DNA from: Chrysaora quinquecirrha
Taxonomy: Eukaryota > Cnidaria > Scyphozoa > Semaeostomeae > Pelagiidae
DNA length: 64,000 nucleotides
NCBI GenBank assembly: GCA_014526335.1
Contig: JACTAT010000033.1
Span: 570,876 to 634,875 of the forward strand
Direction: 5' to 3'
Shown: positions 25,165 through 35,199 of the stretch, one piece after another
How positions within the stretch are numbered: position 1 is the first letter of the stretch
Layout: each line of letters starts with the position of its first letter
The notes under the pieces: generated by a model
Database searches by the model: none
What the model was told of the DNA's origin: nothing
What the model saw: only the letters and a program-made list of their open reading frames with translations
Program-made: the position numbers and the translations under genes

Positions 25165-27005
25165 TTGGGTATGCTTTGGAACTTCAAGTCAGATAAGATA
25201 TCCTATGATTTTATCGATATGCTTGTGTCTTCTGAAAAAGAGCAAATTTCGAAGCGCGACGTTTTAGCAACAACGGCTAAAATATTCGATCCGATTGGGT
25301 TAATTAGCCCATTATTGGTTCCATTAAAATTGATTTTCCAGAAACTGTGTAAAGACACTAAAGATTGGGATACGTTGATTGATAAGCCCATTCGGGATGA
25401 ATACAAATCAATCATCCATGATATGCAATGCGTAGGTCGCATTACTGTTGAGAGAAACTACTTCGGAGGTATTTCGTCAAAGGAAATCGACTTTATTGAA
25501 TTGCACGGGTTTTTCGATGCTTCGAAAACGAGCTACGGGGCTTGTGTTTATGTCTTTTGCCATCTGAAAACTGGTGAAATTGTTTCTTCGTTAGTTTCTT
25601 CAAAAACACGAATAGCACCTATCGGGGGTGAAACCATTCCACGTTTGGAACTCTTGTCGGCTCTAATTCTTTCTCGTTTGATAACTAATGTACGAGAAGC
25701 CTTCAAACCGAATTTGTGCATAAAAGATTGCTATTGTTGGTCAGATTTTAAAATTACTCATTGGTGGATTTCGAGTGAAAACAAGGTTTGGAAGGTCTTT
25801 ATCCAAAATCGAGTCAATGAAATCAGAAAATTAATTCCACCATCGGAATGGCGCTATTGTCCGACCAAGGTTAATCCGGCTGACATTTTGTCTCGAGGAA
25901 TGAAAGCGTCAAAATTGTTGAATAATGATTGGTGGTGGAGAGGGCCCGATTTTCTCAGAAATCCCTCTGAATTTTGGCCGCAGAAAGAAAACTTTGAAAC
26001 TTCTGAAAGGGCTGAGTACATGAGACACGAAAATAACAGAGAAATTCCTGTGAGCGTTAATCTAACGCACAGTGAAAATGCCAAAATTGGTAATATTATT
26101 GCTGTCGATCGTTTCAGTGACATTAATCGACTCTTTCGCGTCACCGCTTACGTCTCGCGATTTATTTGCAATTTGAAATCCAGAATTCGAAAATTGAAGT
26201 CCACGCACAGCGCCGTGTTAGAACTAAACGAAATTGAAGACGCGAAAAATATGTGGTTTCGTTCCGTACAAAAGGAAATTAAAGCAGAAAAGAACTTCGA
26301 AAGCTTGAAGGTAAATTTAATGTTGTTTGAGGACAAACATGAAGTACTGCGTTGCAGAGGTAGAATCGGAAACGCCTCGTTGAATTTTGAAACTAAATAT
26401 CCAGTGCTTTCACCGCGTGTGGGACATTTTACTTATTCAATCATTAGTCAGTGTCATAAGGCAGTGAAACATAACGGAGTGAAGGACACACTGACAGAAC
26501 TGCGTTCAAATTTTTGGATTGTGAGAGGGAGGCAAAAGATTAAAGGGATTATCAATCGTTGTACAGTCTGTAAAAAGATTCAAGGAAAAAGCTACGACGC
26601 GCCTCCACAGCCACCGTTACCTGAGTTTTGCGTTAATGTCGAGTATGCTTTTGATAAAGTTGGAATAGATTTTGCTGGACCGCTCTTCGTTAAAAATATT
26701 TATGGAAACAATAATTCGATGTTTAAGGTTGATATATTGTTGATTACGTGCGCAAGCAGCCGTGCTATTCATTTAGAGCTGGTACCCAATTTAGAAGCAA
26801 CTTCGCTTATTCGTGGTTTAAAACGCTTTCAAGCTCGCAGAGGAATTCCGAGATTCATAATTAGCGACAACGGACGCACGTTTAAAGATGCAAAATTGAA
26901 ACAATTCTTAATCGAAAACAACGTCGTTTGGAAATTTATAGTCGAACGTGCTAGTTGGTTTGGCGGTTTCTATGAACGCCTCGTGCAGTCGGTCAAAAGA
27001 TGCTA
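25165..27005 (+). pseudogene. RNase H and integrase of BEL/Pao copy 2
   Basis: A 613-codon frame that keeps the part missing in copy 1. The RT connection has KIFDPIGLISPLLVP; the RNase H start HGFFDASKTSYGACVYV carries a catalytic Asp; then come ETIPRLELLSALILSRL and NPADILSRG. The integrase has HHCC residues and acids in KVGIDFAGPL, ISDNGRTF and GGFYERLVQSVKR, so its DDE triad is intact. It ends at TAG 27003-27005 where copy 1 has TTG, so the tail is cut off. Confidence 0.92.
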
Positions 27006-27641
27006 GACGAAAGTCTTGCGAAATGCAAAATTAACTTATGAAGAATTACTGACAGATTTAACTGAAGTTGAAGGTGTGCTCAATTCGAGGCCACTAACAT
27101 ATGTCTATGACGAAATGGGACTGGTTTTAACACCGTCGCACGTAATTTGTGGTCGTAGATTATTAGACAAACCGAATCAGGACAATGAACCGGAATCAGA
27201 CATTGTTGAAAATCGTGAATCTTTATCGAAACGAAGTCGTTACTTAGAAAAATTGCTTGATCATTTCAGGAATCGGCATTAACATGAATATTTGACAAGT
27301 CTTCGCGAATTCCATGTTGGAAAGAAAACACGTACGAATCAAATTATTAAGGTTGGAGATATCGTTAGGGTACATGAAGACAAAAGTCCACGTCAACTAT
27401 GGAGTCTTGGACGTGTAGTTGATCTCAATAGTGGTAAGGATGGAAATGTACGTAGCGCTGTTGTTCAAGTCTACAGAAAGGGAAAAGTATCTGAACTGAG
27501 ACGACCTGTCAAGAAATTGTATCCTGTTGAGGTTCGAGATAAAGATGTTGCCGAACAGGAAAAGACTGAAATTGCGTTGATTCAGAACCTCGTATTAAAA
27601 CCGTGTTATATGATGACGTAGTAGAGATGATTCAATAATCG
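27006..27641 (+). pseudogene. Integrase C-terminal tail of BEL/Pao copy 2
   Basis: Continues the integrase after the stop: LTEVEGVLNSRPLTYVYDE, a second stop at 27280 (TAA; copy 1 reads through), then the DUF5641-like tail with GDIVRVHEDKSPRQLW. Decayed but colinear with copy 1. Confidence 0.88.
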
Positions 27642-27722
27642 TAATTATGTATTCGTTTAGTTAGTTAATATCGTTTTGTTGGTTCTATATTGTTATAGAG
27701 TATATTTGTAGTCGTAGAGTAG

Positions 27723-27861
27723 TAGGACTGGAACTCACTGTTCATGTCACATGACTTTAATTAATTATTTAGCGTGTTTGTGTAACGTGTTTGGAGTTCA
27801 GTAGAGTTTGGAAAGTAGGCTTCGTGCTAGGTAGAACTAGAAACCAAATATACGAGCGATT
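27723..27861 (+). repeat. 3' LTR remnant of BEL/Pao copy 2
   Basis: Begins at AGGACTGGAACTCACTG and aligns to the copy 1 LTR to its end. The LTR start and the polypurine tract before it are deleted, and the terminal CA is changed (GCGATT for GCAATTCA). The satellite follows directly. Confidence 0.9.
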
Positions 27862-29249
27862 GGGTTTTAAAACACTCTTTTTCTAAAAAATGCCTAGAAA
27901 TACCTACCAGAAGCCCTTAGAATGGCCTCTAAGGGGTAAATATTGTAATTTTATATCCCTTTAGGTCAAATTAGGAAAAAAAACTACACTAAAAAAATCG
28001 CCAAAAGGCAAGTCTATAGCCTTGCCAAATGGCCGAAAGTTAGACAAAATCAGGGGGCTTGAAAACACCCTTATTTCTCCAGAAACACTTAGAAATACCT
28101 ACCAAAACCTCTTAGAATAGCCTCTAAGTGGTAAATAATGTAATTTTGTATCACTTTAGGTCGAAATAGGAAGAAAAATTGATCCCCAAAAAATAGCCAA
28201 AAAGGCAAGTCTATAGTCTTGCCAAATGGCCGAAAATTAGACAAAATCGGGGTTTCGAAAAAACCCTTTTTTCTCCAGATATACTGAGAAATACCTACCA
28301 GAACCCCTTAGAATAGCCTCTAGGGGGTAAATAATGTAATTTAATATTACTTTAGGTCCAATTAGGAAGAAAAAATTATCCCCAAAAAATAGCCAAAAAG
28401 GCAAGTCTATAGTCTTGCCAAATGGCCGAAAATTAGACAAAGTCGGGGGTTTTGAAAGCATCTTTTTTTATCCAGATATACTCAGAAATACCTACCAGAA
28501 CCCCTTAGAATAGCCTCTAGGGGGTAAATAATGTAATTTAATATTACCGTAGGTCCAATTAGGAAGAAAAAATTATCCCCAAAAAATGGCCAAAAAGGCA
28601 AGTCTATAGCCTTGCCAAATGGCCGAAAATTAGACAAAATCGGGGGTTTCGAAAAAACCCTTTTCTCGCAAGAAACACTTAGAAATACCTACCAGAACCC
28701 CTTAGAATAGCCTCTAAGGGGTAAACAATGTAACTTTTGATCAATTTAGGTCGAAATAGGAAGAAAAAACTACACTAAAAAATTCGCCAAAAAGGCAAGT
28801 CTATAGCATTGCAAAATGGCCGAAAATTAGACAAAATCAGAGGTTTAGAAAACACCCTTATTTCTCCAGAAACACTTAGAAATACCTACCAGAACCCCTT
28901 AGAATAGCCTCTAAGGGGTAAATAATGTAATTTTGTATCACTTTATGTCGAAGTCGGAAGAAAAATTGATCCCCAAAAAATAGCCAAAAAGGCAAGTCTT
29001 TAGCCTTGCCAAATGGCCGAAAATTAGATAAAATCAAGGGTTTTGAAAACACCCTTTTTTCTCCAGAAATACTTAGAAATACCTACCAGAACCCCTTAGA
29101 ATAGCCCCTAGGGGGTAAATAATGTAATTTAATATCACGTTAGGTCTAATTAGGAAGAAAAATTGATCCTAAAAAAATGGCCAAAAAGATAAGTCTATAG
29201 CCTTGCCAAACGGCCGAAAATTAGACAAAATCAGGGGTTTTAAAAATAC

Positions 29250-32200
29250 CCTTTTTTCTCTAAGAATACTTATAAATACCTACCAAAAACCCTTAGAGTA
29301 GCCTGTAGGTGGCTAAATAAAGTCTTTTTAGTATCATATTATGTCCTATTAGGGAGAGAAAAAAACCCTGAAAAAATCGTCAAAAGGCAAGTCAATAGCC
29401 TTGCCAAATTGCCGAAAATCAGGTATATTCAGGGGGCTTGAAAACTCCATTATTTCTCCAAAAATAACTGAGAAAAGCCTTCTAACTATGCTCTTAGAAT
29501 AGCCTCTAAGTGGTTAAATAAAGTCTTTTTCTATCAATTTAGGTCCAAATAGGGAGAAAAAATGATCCCTGAAAAAATAGCCTTAAAGGCAAGTTTATAG
29601 CCTTGCCAAATTAACGAAAATCAGGTAAAATCAGGGGTTTTGAAAACTCTAATTTTTCTCAAAATAACTTATAAATACATACTAAAAAACCCTTAGAATA
29701 GCCTGTAGGGGCTAAATAAAGTCTTTTTCTATCATATTAGATCCAATTAAGGAGAAAAAAGTACCCTAAAAAATCGCCAAAATTCAAGTCTATAGCCTTT
29801 TTTTAAAAAATTATCCAAAAAGAAAAGGCAAGTCTATAGCCTTGCCAAATTGCCGAAAATCAGGTAAAATCAGGGGTTTTGAAAACACCCATTTTCTCTG
29901 AAAATAACTATAAAAGCCTACTGAGAATCCCTTAGAATAGCTTGTAAGGGCTAATTAAAGTCTTTTTCTATCATATTAGGTCCAATTAGGGAGAGAAGAT
30001 TATCCCTCAAAAATCGCCAAAAAGGCAAGTCTATAGCCTTGCCAAATTGCCGAAAATCAGGTAAAATCGGGGTTTTGAAAACTCCATTATTTCTCAAAAA
30101 TAACTGAGAAGCCTTCTAAATAACCCTGAGAATATTCTGTAATGATAAATAAAGTAATTTTCTATCATACTAGGTCCAAATAGGGAGAAAAAAGTGATCC
30201 GCAAAAAAAAAGTAGACAAAAGGCAATTCTATAGCCTTGCCAGATGTCCGAAAATCAGGTAAAATCAAGGGTTTTGAAAACTCCATTTTTTCTCCAGAAA
30301 TAACTATAAAAGCCTACTAAATAACCCTAAGAATGGCCTGTACAGGGCTAAATAAAGTAATTTTCTATCTCATTTTGTCCAATTAGGGAGAAAAAAGTAC
30401 ACTAAAAAATCGCCCAAAAGGCAAGTCTATAGCCTTGCCAGATGTCCGAAAATCAGGATGAAATCAGGGCTTTTGAAAACTCCATTTTCTCCAAAAATAA
30501 CTATAAAAGCCTACTAAATAACCCATAGAGTAGCCTGTAGGGGCTAAATAAAGTCTTTTTAATATTACATTATGTCCTATTAGGGAGAATAAAGTACCCT
30601 GAAAAAATCGTCAAAAAGGCAAGTCTATAGCCTTGCCAAATGGCCGGAAATTGGATGAAATCAGTGGTTTTGAAAACTCCATTTTTTCTCAAAAAATAAC
30701 TATAAAATCCTACTAAATAACCCTGAGAATGTTCTGTAAGGGATAATTAAAGTAATTTTCTATCATATTAGGTCGAATTAGGGAGAAAAAAGTACCCTGA
30801 AAAAATCGTCAAAAAGGCAAGTCTATAGCCTTGCCAAATGTCCGAAAATCGGGTAAAATCAGGGGTTTTGAAAACTCCATTTTTCTCCAAAAACAACTAG
30901 AAAAGCCTTCTAAATAACCCTTAAATAGCCTGTCAGTGGGCTAAATAAAGTCTTTTAATATCATATTATGTCCTATTAGGGAGGAAAAGTACCCTGAGAA
31001 AATTCGTCAAAAGGCAAGTCAATAGCCTTGCCAAATTGCCAAAAAATCAGGTATATTCAAGGGTTTTGAAGACTCCATTTTCTCTCCAAAAACAACTATA
31101 AAAGCCTTCTAACTATGCCTTAGAATGGCCTGCACGTGTTAAATGAAGTAATTTTCTATCATATTTAGGTCCAATTAGGGAGAAAAAACTACACTGAAAA
31201 AATTCGCCTTAAAAGGCAAGTCTATAGCCTTGCCAAATTGCCGAAAATCAGGTAAAATCAGGGGCTTTGAAACACTCTAATTTTTCTCAAAAACAACTAT
31301 AAAAGCCTGCTAAAAACTCTTAGAATAGCCTGTAAGTGCTAAATAAAGTCTTTTTCTATCATATTAGGTCCAAATAAGGAGAAAAATTGATCCCCTGAAA
31401 AATCGTCAAAAAGGCAAGTCTATAGCCTTGCCAAATTGCCGAAAATCGGGTAAAATCAGGGGTTTTGAAAACTCCATTTTTTCTCTGAAAATAACTATAA
31501 AAGCCTACTGAAAATCCCTTAGATAGCTTGTAAGGGCTAAATAAAGTCTTTTTCTATCATATTAGGTCCAATTAGGGAGAGAAAAGAACCCTCAAAAAAT
31601 CGCCAAAAAGGCAAGTCTATAGCCTTGCCAAATTGCCGAAAATCGGGTAAAATCAGGGGTTTTGAAAACTCCATTTTTTCTCAAAAAATAACTGAAAAAG
31701 CCTTCTAAATATGCCTTAAATAGCCTGTAGGGGTTAAATAAAGTCTTTTTCTATCATATTAGGTCCAATTAGGGAGAAAAAAATACCCTAAAAAAATCGC
31801 CAAAAAGGCAAGTCTATAGCCTTGCCAAATGGCCAAAAAATCGGGCAAAGTCAGGGGTTTTGAAAACTCCATTTTTTCTCTGAAAATAACTATAAAAGCC
31901 TACTGAAAATCCCTTAGATAGCTTGTAAGGGCTAAATAAAGTCTTTTTCTATCATATTAGGTCCAATTAGGGAGAAAAAAGAACCCTCAAAAAATCGCCA
32001 AAAAGGCAAGTCTATAGCCTTGCCAAATTGCCGAAAATCGGGTAAAATCAGGGGTTTTGAAAACTCCATTTTTTCTCAAAAAATAACTGAAAAAGCCTTC
32101 TAAATATGCCTTAGAATGGCCTGTAGGGGTTAAATAAAGTCTTTTTCTATCATATTAGGTCCAATTAGGGAGAAAAACTACCCTAAAAAAATCGCCAAAA

Positions 32201-32990
32201 GGCAAGTCTATAGCCTTGCCAGATGTCCGAAAATCAGGAAAAATCAGGGTTTTGAAAACACCCTATTTCTCCAAAAAAAACTATAAATACTACTAAATAA
32301 CCCTTAGAATAGCCTGTAGGGGCTAAATAAAGTCTTTTTCTATTACATTAGGTCCAATTAGGGAGAAAAAAGTATCCCTGAAAAATCGTCAAAAAGGCAA
32401 GTCCATAGCCTTGCCAAATGGCCAGAAATTGGGTGAAATCAGGGGTTTTGAAAACTCCATTTTTCTCCAAAAATAACTATAAAAGCCTACTAAATAACCC
32501 TGAGAATAGCCTGTAGGGGATAAATAAAGTAATTTTCTATCATACTAGGTCCAATTAGGGAGAAAAAAGTACCCTGAAAAATCGTCAGAAAGGCAAGTCT
32601 ATAGCCTTGCCAAATGTCCAAAATCAGGTAAAATCAGGGGTTTTGAAAACACCCATTTTCTCCAAAAATAACTCAGAAAAGCCTTCTAAATAACCCTTAG
32701 AATAGCCTGTAGGGGCTAAATAAAGTCTTTTTCTATCATATTAGGTCCAATTAGGGAGAAAAATTATCTACCCTGAAAAATCGACAAAAAGGCAAGTCTA
32801 TAGCCTTGCCAAATTGCCAAAATCAGGTATATTCAGGGGTTTTGAAAACTCCATTTTTTCTCCAAAAATAACTATAAAAACCTTCTAACTATGCCTTAAA
32901 TAGCCTGTAGTGGTTAAATAAAGTCTTTTCTATCAATTTAGGTCCAATTAGGAGAAAAAACCCTGAAAAAATCGCCAAAAAGGCAAGTCT
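29250..32990. repeat. Divergent satellite subfamily block
   Basis: About 19 monomers, still near 197 bp (box starts at 31413, 31610, 31807, 32005 and 32201). Most positions differ from the rest of the array: GAAAACTCCATTTTTTCTC, AATAACTATAAAAGCC, CCTGTAGGGGCTAAATAAAG, TTTTTCTATCATATTAGG, AATTAGGGAGAAAAA. The GGCAAG-TCTATAGC-CTTGCC box is unchanged in almost all of them. Confidence 0.93.
31413..32201. repeat. Dimeric higher-order repeat within the divergent block
   Basis: Two monomer types alternate. One has TTTTTCTCTGAAAATAACT with CTTAGATAGCTTGTAAGGG; the other has TCTCAAAAAATAACTGAAAA with AAATATGCCTTA. The pair at about 31413-31806 recurs almost unchanged at 31807-32200, a unit of about 394 bp. 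Confidence 0.75.
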
Positions 32991-34486
32991 ATAGCCTGCC
33001 GAAAAATTAGACAAAATCAGAGGTTTAGAAAACACCCTTTTTTCTCCAGAAACACTTAGAAATACCTACCAGAACCCCTTAGAATGGCCTCTGGGGGGTA
33101 AATAATGTTATTTTATATCACTTTAGGTCGAATTAGGAAGAAAAACTACACTAAAAATCGCCAAAAGGCAAGTCTATAGCCTTGCCAAATGGCCGAAAAT
33201 TAGGCAAAATCGGGGCTTTCGAAAAACCCTTTTTCTCCAGAAACACTTAGAAATACCTACCAGAATCCCATAGAATAGCCTTCAGTGGGTAAATAATAAA
33301 TTTTAGTATTACTTTATGGGCGTATTAGGAAGAAAAAACTACCCAAAAAAATTCAGAAAAGGCAAGTCAATAGCCTTGCCAAATGGCCGAAAAGTAGAAA
33401 AAATTGGGGCTTGAAAACACCCTTATTTCTCCAGAAACACTTAGAAATACCTACCAAAACCTCTTAGAATAGCCTCTAAGTGGTAAATAATGTAATTTGT
33501 ATTACTTTAGGTCGAAATAGGAAGAAAAATTGATCCCCAAAAAATAGCAAAAAGGCAAGTCTATAGCCTTGCCAAATGGCCGAAAATTAGACAAAATCAA
33601 GGGTTTTGAAAACACCGTCTTTTCTCCATAAATACTTAGAAATACATACCAGAACCCCTTAGAATGGCCTGTATGTGGTAAATGATGTAATTTTATATCA
33701 CTTTAGATCGAATTAGGAAGAAAAACTACACTAAAAAAATCGCCAAAAATTCAAGTCTATAGCCTTTTGGCGATTATCCCCAAAAATTACAAAAGGCAAG
33801 TCTATAGCCTTGCCAAATGGCCGAAAATTAGCCAAAATCGGGGTTTTGAAAACACCCTTTTTTCTCCAGAAATACTTAGAAATACTACCAGAAGCCCTTA
33901 GAATATCCCTCTAAGGGGTAATTAATGTAATTTTATATCAATTTAGGTCGAATTAGGAAGAAAAGATTATCCCCAAAACATTGCCAAAAAGGCAAGTCTA
34001 TAGCCTTGCCAAATGGCCGAAAATTAGCCAAAATCAGGGGTTCTGAAAACACCCTTTTTCTCCAGAAATACTTAGAAATACCTACCTTAACCCCTTAGAA
34101 TGGCCTCTAGGGGGTAAATAATGTAATTTAATATTACTTTAGATGGAATTAGGAAGAAAACTACACTGAAAAATCGTCAAAAAGGCAAGTCTATAGCCTT
34201 GCCAAATGGCCGAAAATTAGCCAAAAAATCAGGGGCTTGAAAACACCCTTTTCTCCAGAAACACTTAGAAATACCTACCAAAACCTCTTAGAATAGCCTC
34301 TAAGTGGTAAATAATGTAATTTTGTATCACTTTAGGTCGAAATAGGAAGAAAAATTGATCCCCAAAAAATAGCCAAAAAGGCAAGTCTATAGCCTTGCCA
34401 AATGGCCGAAAATTAGACAAAATCAAGGGTTTTGAAAACACCTTTTTCTCCAGAAACACTTAGAAATACCTACCAGAACCCCTTAA
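32968..34486. repeat. 1.5-kb satellite segment duplicated, copy B
   Basis: Counterpart of 17515-19052, with the same rare monomer variants in the same order. It forms the right end of the whole array. The offset to copy A is about 15.45 kb. Confidence 0.88.
33738..33775. repeat. 11-bp hairpin in variant monomer, second copy
   Basis: AATCGCCAAAA (33738-33748) pairs with TTTTGGCGATT (33765-33775). This is the counterpart of the hairpin at 18292-18330, one base pair shorter. Confidence 0.82.
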
Positions 34487-34668
34487 ACACCAACAGTAAA
34501 GCACATACATTACATGGGGTGAGCTTTGCATTTTATTTACCGTAGTTTAACCAATAGTAGCTTGTATATTTAACATGAAACAATATGGGCATTATTCTAT
34601 GAAATATCAAACTATGTAGTCTATTAGCACTCAACAGTTTTCTAACATGCAAATAATTGTTTATACAG

Positions 34669-34898
34669 GCTGTGAAGACGCTGCACAGCACTTCTTAGAC
34701 ATTGGATGCCCCGCAGCAGTCTTTGATCGTGATGGAGAATCAGCAATCGCAATGATGATAGAGAAAATGCCACTAACAGCGCAATCAGCATTATCTCAAT
34801 TCATGATTGTTGACAAAATAACGGGCAAAAAACAATATTTTCTTGGCGCATTACATTCAGTTGAATCAGAAATGAACCAAGGGAAATCAGTGTTGGAG
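34669..34898 (+). CDS. TRP channel exon: end of ankyrin region, pre-TM1
   Basis: The acceptor TTTATACAG precedes 34669 and the donor GTGAGT follows 34898; the exon enters with a split codon and leaves on a codon boundary. About 76 residues: DAAQHFLDIGCPAAVFDRDG has an ankyrin-repeat look, followed by MPLTAQSALSQFMIVD and KKQYFLGALHSVE, the kind of linker found before TM1 in TRPA-like channels. The next intron begins with a GAT microsatellite. Confidence 0.78.
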
Positions 34899-34943
34899 GT
34901 GAGTCAATCATGATGACGATGATGATGATGATGATGATGATGA

Positions 34944-34977
<34 letters not shown>

Positions 34978-35158
34978 ATTGATGATGATAGTAATAGTGA
35001 TGATATGATGATGATAAACGATGCTGATAATAACTGATGATGATGATGATGATGATGATGCATGATGATGATGATGAGGATGATGATGATTGATGATAAT
35101 TGATGATGATAACAATAATGATCATGAATAATAGCAATGATGATATTCACGCTGATGC

Positions 35159-35199
<41 letters not shown>

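Larger units (their letters stand above)
22744..27861 (+). mobile_element. BEL/Pao LTR retrotransposon, copy 2 (5'-truncated)
   Basis: The same family and orientation as copy 1. It starts abruptly at the equivalent of 7190, so the 5' LTR, PBS and Gag start are missing; the satellite breaks off in the middle of a CAGAACC box. It lacks 444 bp (copy 1 8207-8650) that hold two knuckles and the protease active site, but retains the 355 bp that copy 1 lost. It has many one-base indels in the first kilobase, a stop in integrase at 27003, and a 3' LTR without its first bases. It could have arisen by insertion followed by unequal exchange, or by segmental copying within the array. Confidence 0.93.
27862..34487. 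repeat. Satellite array, block 3
   Basis: About 33 monomers. The first 1.4 kb resemble the units around 16000-17400, then comes a strongly divergent block (29250-32990), then a copy of the segment at 17515-19052. The array ends sharply inside the CAGAACCCCTTA box at 34486-34487; beyond is non-satellite sequence. No genes seen. Confidence 0.96.

Noticed and set aside
34265..34459. Minus-strand frames in satellite monomers (also 28237-28461)
   Set aside because: Frames arising by chance in single monomers and broken in neighbouring units; no conservation of the frame across the array.
2817..34487. Regularly spaced GGCAAG...CTTGCC palindromes as a CRISPR array
   Set aside because: The intervening 177 bp are homologous between units rather than unique spacers, and the context is eukaryotic; it is a satellite.
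2817..34487. CENP-B box in the satellite
   Set aside because: No 17-bp match to the CENP-B box pattern was found; the conserved palindrome is a different sequence, so a centromeric role is only a hypothesis.
6848..34487. A simple exact 15.4-kb tandem duplication
   Set aside because: The satellite just after the two BEL copies differs, a divergent block lies only in the right half, and the element copies have different deletions; only two landmarks share the offset.
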